NCBI GenBank assembly: GCA_002403855.1
Contig: DHIO01000037.1
Span: 1-5,489 of the forward strand
DNA from: Acidimicrobiia bacterium UBA4744
Lineage (GTDB): Bacteria > Actinomycetota > Acidimicrobiia > Spongiisociales > UBA4744
Length of the DNA stretch: 5,489 bases
Reading direction: 5' to 3'
Part shown: one piece after another, positions 1 to 4,673 of the stretch
Layout of the letters: every line of letters begins with the position of its first letter
How positions within the stretch are numbered: the stretch's first letter is position 1
The notes under the pieces: model-generated
Seen by the model: the letters and a program-made list of their open reading frames with translations, nothing else
Database searches by the model: none
Told to the model about the DNA's origin: nothing
Position numbers and translations under genes: made by a program

Positions 1-121
1 AGAGAGGAGCCAATCCCGAGCGGCCTCTCCGGTCGCCGAACGCACCCGTGGCGGTCGTTCAGCTTTCCCCGCTCCACTCCCGGCCGGGGCAGCCTCCCCA
101 AACCGTCAGCGTCCCCGTAGG

Positions 122-222
122 AGCGCCCGGCCCCGGTCTCCGAGTTTCACCAATAGGAATAGGTAGAGGAGTACCTAGTGAAACTCGTCGGGATCGCGGT
201 GGGTGCAGAAATCGCCGGGAAA
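122..222 (+). repeat. Structured repeat, copy 1 (bulged hairpin plus conserved 3' tail)
   Basis: This stretch is repeated in the same orientation at 837-928. The 5' flank AGCGCCC-x-GCCCCG matches 13 of 14 bases. The core is an imperfect hairpin. The outer arms CGAGTTTCAC (141-150) and GTGAAACTCG (178-187) pair perfectly over 10 bp. The inner arms TAGGTA (160-165) and TACCTA (172-177) pair perfectly over 6 bp. There is a 9-base one-sided bulge CAATAGGAA (151-159) and a six-base loop GAGGAG (166-171). The 3' tail (205-222) is 17/18 identical to copy 2. The loop is a Shine-Dalgarno-like sequence and the 3' outer arm begins with GTG, so the hairpin could hold a ribosome-binding site and hide a start codon. 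Alternative readings are an operator for the encoded DNA-binding protein or the end of a small transposable element. The repeat itself is seen directly; its role is inferred. Confidence 0.8.
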
Positions 223-228
223 CGCTGA
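178..228 (+). pseudogene. Relic or very short ORF resembling the N-terminus of a helix-turn-helix protein (copy 1)
   Basis: A GTG codon at 178 sits 6 bases after the purine-rich GAGGAG (166-171). It opens a 16-codon frame, VKLVGIAVGAEIAGKR, ending in TGA at 226-228. The core LVG..(G/A)AEIA resembles the start of small actinobacterial AlpA/MerR-like DNA-binding proteins, which commonly begin with LVG-AAEIA followed by LGVSRQRV. Here the frame stops before the recognition helix, so it is probably a truncated relic. The corresponding frame in copy 2 is conserved across a 9-base, frame-preserving length difference, which suggests coding ancestry. It could instead be a translated leader peptide or a coincidence of the repeat. 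No downstream continuation was recognised. Confidence 0.3.
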
Positions 229-340
229 GCTGGACCGCCGACCGCCCGGTCGCGCCACCACCCCAACACCGGGGATCGGCACCCGGTGCGACTCCGGGCG
301 GCAGCGCCGCCAACCCCTATCCCCGCCCGGTCGCCGGGCG

Positions 341-346
341 TACGAT
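341..346 (+). promoter_or_regulatory. Possible -10 element for the membrane-protein gene
   Basis: TACGAT fits the actinobacterial housekeeping -10 pattern TANNNT and lies 24 bases before the ATG at 370. No convincing -35 hexamer is visible at the usual distance. This is a weak call based on one short motif. Confidence 0.25.
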
Positions 347-369
347 GATCGTGGAACGGGAGCTGCACG

Positions 370-711
370 ATGCGTCGGATCATCGCCCTTGCCATTGTTC
401 TAGCTCTAGCCGTGGTCGGGTTGGCGGATGTAGTGGGTGCACAATGGGTGAGCAAGGGTTTTTGGCTGGCATTCTGGATCGGGATTGACATCGTGCTGGT
501 GGTTGTCGGCCTGATCGACCTTGCTCGCAATCGCCACTCCATGGAGACTCGCCTGGTCGTGAAGTGGGCGGTCCTTCTGGTGCTCGTTCCCGTGGCCGGG
601 ATGATCGGCTATTGGTTCTTCCGGTTGGAAAACGTAGTGCAGCGTGGCACGCCGGACCGTCGGGACGAGTCGGCGTCGTTCCTGCGAAGCCCCGGCTTCA
701 AGGATCGGTAA
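370..711 (+). CDS. Small three-helix membrane protein, PLDc_N-like
   Basis: The 113-residue product has three hydrophobic segments, at about residues 4-24, 31-51 and 63-84. The third reads as W-A-V-L-L-V-L-V-P followed by G-M-I-G-Y-W-F-F-R. That W…P..G…Y pattern is typical of the phospholipase D/cardiolipin-synthase N-terminal-like family (PLDc_N), short inner-membrane proteins of unknown function common in actinobacteria. The tail after residue 85 is charged, contains R-x-x-x-R-R-D-E and is likely cytoplasmic. The ATG at 370 is preceded by GGGAG (358-362) at a 7-base spacing, which supports this start. No catalytic HKD motif is present, so it is not itself a phospholipase. The gene stands alone between the two copies of the structured repeat and converges on the oxidoreductase gene. 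The membrane topology is solid; the family assignment is tentative. Confidence 0.75.
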   Translation: MRRIIALAIVLALAVVGLADVVGAQWVSKGFWLAFWIGIDIVLVVVGLIDLARNRHSMETRLVVKWAVLLVLVPVAGMIGYWFFRLENVVQRGTPDRRDESASFLRSPGFKDR

Positions 712-731
712 GGCGACGCAAACCGGGGCAT

Positions 732-759
732 CTCGAACCGCATTGCCGGTTGAATCGAG
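732..759 (+). terminator. Possible stem-loop terminator after the membrane-protein gene
   Basis: CTCG (732-735) and AACCG (736-740) pair with CGGTT (747-751) and CGAG (756-759), around a 6-base loop and a 4-base one-sided bulge. It begins 20 bases past the stop codon of the membrane-protein gene. There is no U-tract after it, as is common in actinobacteria, so the call is weak. Confidence 0.25.
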
Positions 760-836
760 TTGAACGGCGCTACCGGCCATCCCGGTGACCACTGCGTTGA
801 TGCCGACCAGCCCACCGTCGACCGTCCGAGCGTGGC

Positions 837-928
837 AGCGCCCCGCCCCGCTGACGAGTTTTTCTAATAGGAAATCGGTATAGGAGTACTTAGTAAAACT
901 CGTTGGGGCCGCAGAAATCGCCAGGAAA
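837..928 (+). repeat. Structured repeat, copy 2
   Basis: This is the direct second copy of 122-222. The outer arms ACGAGTTTT (854-862) and AAAACTCGT (895-903) pair perfectly. The innermost stem GGTA (877-880) and TACT (887-890) includes one G·T pair. The loop is TAGGAG (881-886) and the bulge region contains the conserved AATAGGAA (866-873). Relative to copy 1, one stem pair changes from C-G (148/180) to T-A (862/895), and one changes from G-C to G·T. Two positions that pair in copy 1 are mismatched here: T863/T894 and C876/T891. The 3' tail GCAGAAATCGCC-x-GGAAA (911-928) is almost identical. This pattern fits selection on the folded form in an ancestor, but two copies are too few to prove it. 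Confidence 0.8.
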
Positions 929-958
929 GAATTCGGTGATCTGGCCGCGCGCACATGA
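893..958 (+). pseudogene. Relic of a helix-turn-helix gene start (copy 2), start codon lost
   Basis: The frame aligned with the GTG of copy 1 begins here with GTA, which is not a start codon. It continues as KLVGAAEIARKEFGDLAART and ends in TGA at 956-958. KLVGAAEIA is a closer match than copy 1 to the opening helix of actinobacterial AlpA/MerR-like small DNA-binding proteins. The later DLAART resembles the stretch that follows their recognition helix, as if the recognition-helix codons had been deleted. An upstream in-frame TAG at 881-883 prevents a longer product. It is best read as a broken gene 5' end. The family resemblance is from memory of the motif, not from a search. Confidence 0.3.
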
Positions 959-1057
959 AGGATTTCGCTCGCGCTGACCGAGACGCTGCCACGGGACCCT
1001 CCGGTGCTGACCGACATGAGCGTGGTGCTGGAGCCCAGGTTGCCTGCGGCACATGCG

Positions 1058-2038
1058 CTAGACCTGTGCGGCTCGGGAGGATCTCACAGTTAGCTCCTCG
1101 AGACCAGGCCTGACTTCGCGTGCGAGGCGCTCCATCGTCTCTTGGTCAAAGGGTGAGAGGAACTGGAAGATCAGGTGCCGGTGGCCCATCTCGACATACG
1201 GCGCGCACCGTTCGACCAGGTCTTGAGGAGTCCCGACCATGTCACGAGACCACGGTTCGGAGTTGTTGTGCGCAAAGATCTCGTTCAGCGCCCGGTCAGC
1301 TTCTTGCTGAGAGTCTCGGATGACTGGCTGACGTATGGCGACGGTCCGTTCGATTTCCTGGGGATCTCGGTCCACCGCCTCGCAGTGTTCGACGAGCCTC
1401 GCCTCGGCTCCGGCGACCTGGTCGGGACTCCCGATCAGATTGCACATGTCCCCGTACTCGGCGACCAGCCGGAGCGTCACCTTGGGGCCGGTACCGCCAA
1501 TAAGGATCGGGAGATGTTCCTGGACGGGAGGCGGGGAGTTCACGGCTTCCCGGATGTGGTAGCGGTCCCCAACCGACGACGGCCGGGTCCCGGCCAGCAT
1601 TCCACGAACCACGGGGAGCGCCTGTCGCAGCCAGTCGAGGCGCTCCCCGAATCCGCTGCCGAACTCGAAACCGTACTGCCGGTGCTCCTCCTCATGCCAC
1701 CCCGCGCCCAGGCCGAGAACCGCCCGTCCTCCGCTGATGTGATCGAGCGCCGTGATCGTCTTTGCCAGGAGCGCCGGTTGGCGAAGGCTGATCGGGCTCA
1801 CGAGGAGACCCAGCGTTGCCTTCGATGTCGTGGCCGCCACTCCCGCCAGACACATGTACGGCTCGAGGATCGGGCCCTCCGGGTCGGCGCCCGGCGGTGT
1901 CGGAATGAGATGGTCGGGACTCCACAGCGAGTCATAGCCCAAGTCCTCGGCGCGCTTCATCGCTGCCAGGTACGAGGGCCAGTCGGTGTGCTGGCTGAAG
2001 CAGTCCGCACCGAACTTGACCTTCGAACGAACACCCAT
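1058..2038 (-). CDS. LLM-class (luciferase-like) F420/flavin-dependent oxidoreductase
   Basis: The product is 326 residues, the usual length for single-domain luciferase-like monooxygenases with a TIM-barrel fold. Characteristic stretches are RAEDLGYDSLWSPDHL (residues 29-44), DHISGGRAVLGLGAGWHEEE (99-118), LPILIGGTGPKV (175-186) and, near the C-terminus, VGTPQDLVER. The second is the hallmark segment of this family, in which the cofactor-binding loop follows the GLGAGW strand. In actinobacteria the closest relatives mostly use F420, but FMN cannot be excluded and the substrate is unknown. I chose the ATG at 2038 because AAAGGGTGG lies just upstream. A TTG at 2056 would add six residues without its own ribosome-binding site. 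It is the last gene of the putative operon, 36 bases after the cupin stop, which points to co-transcription. The likely reaction is oxidation or reduction of a small organic molecule in the cytoplasm. Confidence 0.9.
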   Translation of the reverse strand: MGVRSKVKFGADCFSQHTDWPSYLAAMKRAEDLGYDSLWSPDHLIPTPPGADPEGPILEPYMCLAGVAATTSKATLGLLVSPISLRQPALLAKTITALDHISGGRAVLGLGAGWHEEEHRQYGFEFGSGFGERLDWLRQALPVVRGMLAGTRPSSVGDRYHIREAVNSPPPVQEHLPILIGGTGPKVTLRLVAEYGDMCNLIGSPDQVAGAEARLVEHCEAVDRDPQEIERTVAIRQPVIRDSQQEADRALNEIFAHNNSEPWSRDMVGTPQDLVERCAPYVEMGHRHLIFQFLSPFDQETMERLAREVRPGLEELTVRSSRAAQV

Positions 2039-2074
2039 GCGACCACCCTTTCCCAAGCTCAGCCCGGCTCGCTC

Positions 2075-2434
2075 CTACAGCTTGCCGACGACGTGGGCGA
2101 CCACTTGGGACATCTGGTCGTGGGGACTGAACTCGACCATCCTGACGGCTTCCTCCACTACTACGGTGTGTCCGGAGGGCCAGTAGTAGATCTCGCCCGC
2201 GCCCACGGTTTCCTCGGTCCCGTCGGCGTAACTCACCCGGATGCGGCCCTCGATGACGAACCCCCAGTGCGGACACTGGCACAGGTCTCCCTCGAGACCC
2301 TCGAGCAGGGGGCCGAAGTCGAGACCGGCCGGGTACTCCATGTACGCGCTGGTCATCCCGCCCCAGTCCTGGCCCCTGATCATTTCTCCGAGGGCTTCGT
2401 GGGCGATTGGTAGGTTGGTTACGGTGCTCTTCAT
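2075..2434 (-). CDS. Small cupin-domain protein
   Basis: This 119-residue protein forms a single cupin barrel. Cupin motif 1 is reduced: CPHWGFVIEGRIRV (residues 54-67) keeps one His (56) and the Glu (62). Motif 2 is clear in GEIYYWPSGH (80-89), with the P-x-G-H turn, but it lacks the final Asn of the textbook motif. So at most three usual metal ligands (His56, Glu62, His89) are visible, and it may bind metal weakly or serve as a binding or sensor protein rather than an oxygenase. The ATG at 2434 is preceded by AGGAG at an 8-base spacing. It lies between a mycothiol-dependent enzyme gene (94 bases upstream) and the oxidoreductase gene (36 bases downstream) on the same strand, which suggests a shared pathway. 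Family recognition is good; the function is unknown. Confidence 0.85.
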   Translation of the reverse strand: MKSTVTNLPIAHEALGEMIRGQDWGGMTSAYMEYPAGLDFGPLLEGLEGDLCQCPHWGFVIEGRIRVSYADGTEETVGAGEIYYWPSGHTVVVEEAVRMVEFSPHDQMSQVVAHVVGKL

Positions 2435-2528
2435 TTCTCCATCTCCTGTGGCTGTGTTCGGGCGTGGTTGTCAACGGCCGGTCGTGTCGTCGTGTCCTCC
2501 TTGTGGGATTGGGGGATGAAATGGGCGG
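2435..2528 (-). other. Intra-operon gap with an orphan ribosome-binding site
   Basis: On the - strand this gap contains AAGGAGG (2496-2502), a near-perfect Shine-Dalgarno sequence with no ATG or GTG at a usable distance behind it. Further on, TTGACA (2469-2474) looks like a perfect -35, but no acceptable -10 follows 16-19 bases later. The site could be left from a deleted small gene or a former start, or could be chance. It does not show clearly whether the cupin gene has its own promoter. Confidence 0.35.
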
Positions 2529-3296
2529 TCAGGACCATCGGACTCGCATGTTGCTGTGCCACTTGGCCAGGACCTCGCGGTCGCCCGTGACGGTGATGCC
2601 CGGGTGCTTGCTCCGGTTCCACAGCATCAAGTACAGAGCGGACGCGTCGCCGGTGAGGGTGACATCAGCAGGTCCGTTGCCGCGGGATGTCGTGATGCGG
2701 GTGGGTGCAAGGGTGACATGCCAGTGGTCGTTGGTGTCTGTGGCGTGGACGACCATGGTCCGGTCGCTGTCTACGGGGAACTCGCCCTTTCTCGGCGCGA
2801 AACCGGCGAGGAGTTCATCGATACCATCGGAGGCGAAGACGGGATCGAACCCGGCTGTCGTGCCGGCAGCGTTCTCGGCGTCGAATCGGTGCACAGCCGT
2901 CTCGTGAGCCTGGCGCCTGGCCCACATCGCGAGCGGAGAAGGTGCCGGGAGGAACGTCGGAATCTCATCATCCGGCGACGCCGACTTCAGGGCTTGGACC
3001 AGGTTGGCGTTCGTGTCCAGGTACCAGTCGACCAAATCGCTGTCGTCCGGCCAGAACACCGCCAGGTCCGGCCAGGATTGGGTGTGCTCGGAGATGTCGT
3101 CGGGCCAGAGTTTCGTGGTGCGTTTGGCGACGCGGGCGGCGGCCCACAGGTGGATCTCGCTCAGGTGACGGACCAAGTCCCGCATAGTCCACCCGGGGCA
3201 TGTCTCGATGTCGACTTCGAGTCCGCCCCGCTCGGCTGCCTCGGCGAAAAGCTTCGCTTCCTGTCCGACGATCGTGATGTGTTCGGCGATCTCCAT
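2529..3296 (-). CDS. Maleylpyruvate isomerase family mycothiol-dependent enzyme
   Basis: The 255-residue product matches the mycothiol-dependent maleylpyruvate isomerase (MDMPI) family in layout. An N-terminal DinB-like four-helix domain (about 1-145) carries the signature CPGWTMRDLVRHL (33-45). A C-terminal SCP2-like domain (about 165-255) includes DVTLTGDASALYLMLWNR. The three expected zinc ligands are present as His44, Glu132 and His136, the last two in the HETAVH motif. Family members bind mycothiol and act as thiol-dependent isomerases or transferases on small electrophiles; the exact substrate here is unknown. ATG at 3296 was chosen because AAAGGA lies 6 bases upstream and the protein then begins at the usual family position. 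In-frame ATG 3323 and TTG 3338 would add unneeded residues. It is the first gene of the - strand operon and divergent from padR, which suggests PadR control. Confidence 0.88.
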   Translation of the reverse strand: MEIAEHITIVGQEAKLFAEAAERGGLEVDIETCPGWTMRDLVRHLSEIHLWAAARVAKRTTKLWPDDISEHTQSWPDLAVFWPDDSDLVDWYLDTNANLVQALKSASPDDEIPTFLPAPSPLAMWARRQAHETAVHRFDAENAAGTTAGFDPVFASDGIDELLAGFAPRKGEFPVDSDRTMVVHATDTNDHWHVTLAPTRITTSRGNGPADVTLTGDASALYLMLWNRSKHPGITVTGDREVLAKWHSNMRVRWS

Positions 3297-3368
3297 TGAG
3301 GTCCTTTCGATCGGCTCGTCCATTCTTCCCCGATGCAACGATCAGCGTGCCATCACTCCGATTACTGA

Positions 3369-3403
3369 ACTATGCAGTATACACTATGCTGCACAATGCA
3401 GTA
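3369..3403. promoter_or_regulatory. Probable PadR operator and divergent promoter region
   Basis: Three half-sites occur: TGCAG (3373-3377), CTGCA (3389-3393) and TGCAG (3397-3401). The last two form a perfect inverted repeat around CAA, extended to TGCTGCA/TGCAGTA with one G·T. ATGCAGTA recurs at 3372 and 3396, and ACTATGC at 3369 and 3383. On the + strand TATGCT (3385-3390) has TTACTG (3362-3367) 17 bases upstream; on the - strand TATACT (3381-3376) is a good -10. A protein bound here would block both promoters. Binding by the adjacent PadR is inferred from position. The sites do not match the ATGT-N8-ACAT pattern known for some PadR proteins. Confidence 0.55.
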
Positions 3404-4048
3404 ATGTCAAATCTCATGGCACAGGGAATGACAACCTCGTCGTATGCAGTCCTCGCTCTGCTCGATCTGAAGCCATGGACCGGGTACGAGTTGACTCAGC
3501 AAGCCCAGCGAAGCCTCCGTTATGCCTGGCCCAAGTCGGAGCGTCTCCTCTACTCCGAACCCAAGAAGCTTGTCGAGCTCGGCTACGCAAAGACACACAA
3601 GGAACTATCCGGAAACCGAAGCCGCAACGTATACGAGATCACACCGGAAGGGCGCGAAGCCCTCGCCAAGTGGACAAGCACGCGCACGCAGCCACCACGT
3701 ATCGAGGTCGAAGCCCTTCTGCGGCTGTTGTTTGCCGATCATGGATCCTCCGAGGACCTATTCCGTTCCCTCGACGAACTCGAGGAGGACATCAACGAAC
3801 ACCACCAGGCCATCGTCGAACTGATGGCCTCCTACCTAGGCGGCGGACACCCCTTTCCCCAACGAACACACCTCTCAGTGCTCTTCGCCACCTTCCAGAT
3901 TGACATCTTCAAAACCATCGAACGCTGGATCGAGTTCGCGCGAGATGAGATCGCCGAATGGCCAACCACCCAGGACCTGGGAATGACCCCACGAACAGAG
4001 ACGATCACCCGCCTCCTTGCCAACGACCAAACACCCCTCAACAAGTAG
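3404..4048 (+). CDS. PadR-family transcriptional regulator
   Basis: The product of 214 residues (from 3404) starts with a winged-helix domain (about 10-85). It contains SSYAVLALLDLKPWTGYEL, then YSEPKKLVELGYAK and the wing-region YEITPEGREALAKW, a typical PadR layout. A helical C-terminal dimerisation domain (about 93-190; LDELEEDINEHHQAIVEL) follows. PadR proteins are repressors that release DNA on binding small, often phenolic or toxic, ligands. The start is uncertain. ATGs at 3404, 3416 and 3428 are in frame, and family alignment favours 3428 (MTTSSYAVLALL). None has a well-spaced Shine-Dalgarno: the AGGGA before 3428 directly abuts it. Leaderless or near-leaderless translation from the overlapping promoter is therefore possible. 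An in-frame TTG at 3296 is rejected because it lies on the far side of the operator. The gene is more A-rich than its neighbours. It is divergent from the three-gene operon, its likely target. Confidence 0.88.
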   Translation: MSNLMAQGMTTSSYAVLALLDLKPWTGYELTQQAQRSLRYAWPKSERLLYSEPKKLVELGYAKTHKELSGNRSRNVYEITPEGREALAKWTSTRTQPPRIEVEALLRLLFADHGSSEDLFRSLDELEEDINEHHQAIVELMASYLGGGHPFPQRTHLSVLFATFQIDIFKTIERWIEFARDEIAEWPTTQDLGMTPRTETITRLLANDQTPLNK

Positions 4049-4117
4049 ACAGGCCGGACGCCCCCAACTGTGCACCGGGCGCTCCCAGCACGGTGGCGGC
4101 AGGCAAGGAAGGTACGA

Positions 4118-4495
4118 ATGGGCACCCATCTCAAAGTGGCGAGGATTTACCGCGGGTGGACCACGGTCGAAAACGCCGACACTTGCCAAGCGATCGCCGA
4201 GACCGAGGTGTTCCCGGTACGCACACTCCGGTTGTCCGGCACTTGGCAAACACGAGGCCGACGGAGCACGAAGCGGGACTTATGGAGCAGCCTCAATCAG
4301 GCTGCCATGCAACCCGAGCTGCTACCCAACCACTGGTTGGTACGGCATGTTTGGATGGGACGAAAGGGGTCCTGCGGGCCGAACGGGACGGAACCGAATC
4401 GGTCTGGTTGGTCTGGATGGGCGTCGCGGTCCATGGTCACCGAGATGGACGAGAGACCGCAAGTCGAACGATGGGTGCACGGTCACCCGCCATGA
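4118..4495 (+). pseudogene. Decayed ABM-like (antibiotic biosynthesis monooxygenase family) gene
   Basis: An ATG at 4118 follows AAGGAAGG at a good distance. It opens with ARIYRGWTTVENADTCQAIA and then ETEVFP, which closely resembles the N-terminus of a common actinobacterial ABM-domain family (RIWRGWT-x-ENADAYE…EVFPGI). After about residue 33 the frame loses this character and becomes Arg/Trp/Ser-rich. In a different + frame, about 4345-4419, the translation GTKGVLRAERDG followed by TESVWLVW looks like the middle of the same fold (a strand ending in LLR, then a strand ending in the W/F of the family). A frameshift between these parts would explain both. If intact, members of this family are dimeric ferredoxin-like proteins of about 100 residues, often cofactor-free oxygenases. 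It lies 69 bases after padR on the same strand. Similarity is judged by eye; it could instead be an unrelated small ORF. Confidence 0.4.
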
Positions 4496-4637
4496 GTACC
4501 CGTTCGTGGCAAGGGTTGTCTTCCGCAGCAGTCGGCCTACACCGTCAATTGCTTCCTCTAGAGTGAGCCAAACAAGAGGTCGGCGCCGTCCTCCGGACCT
4601 CCTCCACGTCGCTCATGAAGTGGGTTACTAACAATAT

Positions 4638-4673
4638 TTGACGAAGTCCAGAATCGGGCAGATCATAGCTACC
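4638..4673 (+). promoter_or_regulatory. furA-katG promoter with probable FurA operator
   Basis: TTGACG (4638-4643) is a good -35, and the weak -10 candidate ATCATA (4662-4667) follows after 18 bases. Transcription would then begin at or next to the furA ATG at 4674, giving a leaderless message. From memory, the autoregulatory site upstream of mycobacterial and streptomycete furA has the same pattern: TTGAC, then AA and TCCAGAA, then GGG and TCATA. Here TTGAC (4638), TCCAGAA (4647-4653), GGG (4656-4658) and TCATA (4663-4667) appear in the same order. The promoter is seen directly; binding by FurA is inferred. Confidence 0.6.

Larger units (their letters stand above)
1..369. other. Intergenic region without an intact gene; carries repeat copy 1
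   Basis: Reading frames here are proline/arginine-rich and have the composition of GC-rich non-coding shadows; none shows a recognisable domain. The content that can be supported is repeat copy 1 (122-222), the short relic reading frame inside it (178-228), and a possible promoter just upstream of the membrane-protein gene (341-346). I see nothing else, including no tRNA or clear terminator. The left edge of the window may cut an upstream gene's regulatory region, but no coding 3' end is visible. Confidence 0.6.
712..1057. other. Intergenic region between convergent genes; carries repeat copy 2
   Basis: This lies between the 3' ends of the membrane-protein gene (+) and the oxidoreductase gene (-). 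It contains an imperfect stem-loop at 732-759, repeat copy 2 (837-928) and the relic frame that runs through it to 958. Frames on either strand otherwise show no recognisable domain. A downstream ATG at 1017 and a short frame after 956 have no ribosome-binding site and are not called. Confidence 0.55.
4049..4673. other. Long intergenic region; contains a decayed gene and the furA promoter
   Basis: No intact gene is called here. The first part holds a degraded ABM-like reading frame (4118-4495). The last part holds the furA promoter/operator (4638-4673). Between them, from about 4496 to 4637, I see no recognisable coding or RNA feature. Two mirror-related 7-mers, TTGCCAA (4183-4189) and TTGGCAA (4243-4249), lie 60 bases apart inside the degraded gene. 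A weak inverted repeat CGCCC (4059-4063)/GGGCG (4077-4081) just past padR could help termination but is poor evidence. Confidence 0.5.

Noticed and set aside
141..187. Integron attC site
   Set aside because: The arms lack the RYYYAAC/GTTRRRY core sites and no integrase is present, so the hairpin is not called attC.
48..488. + strand open frame of 146 codons near the left end
   Set aside because: Proline/arginine-rich and overlapping the membrane-protein gene in another frame; no ribosome-binding site or domain.
122..928. CRISPR array
   Set aside because: Only two copies, about 700 bp apart with a gene between them; not repeat-spacer architecture.
406..1017. - strand open frame of 203 codons across the membrane-protein gene and repeat copy 2
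   Set aside because: It overlaps the convincing + strand membrane protein antisense and runs through the repeat. Its composition is non-coding.
956..1112. Short + strand frame from ATG 955 after repeat copy 2
   Set aside because: No ribosome-binding site, no recognisable sequence, and it runs antisense into the oxidoreductase 3' end.
1175..2413. Long + strand open frame of 412 codons
   Set aside because: It lies antisense to the oxidoreductase and cupin genes, both of which show clear family motifs. Its translation has no recognisable domain and is a GC-rich shadow.
2556..3299. + strand open frame of 247 codons
   Set aside because: Antisense to the MDMPI-family gene, whose zinc-ligand motifs are intact; this translation shows no domain.
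3958..4631. Overlapping + strand frames in the padR-furA gap as intact genes
   Set aside because: They overlap each other and the padR 3' end, have no consistent codon bias or domain, and are better explained by a decayed gene in changing frames.
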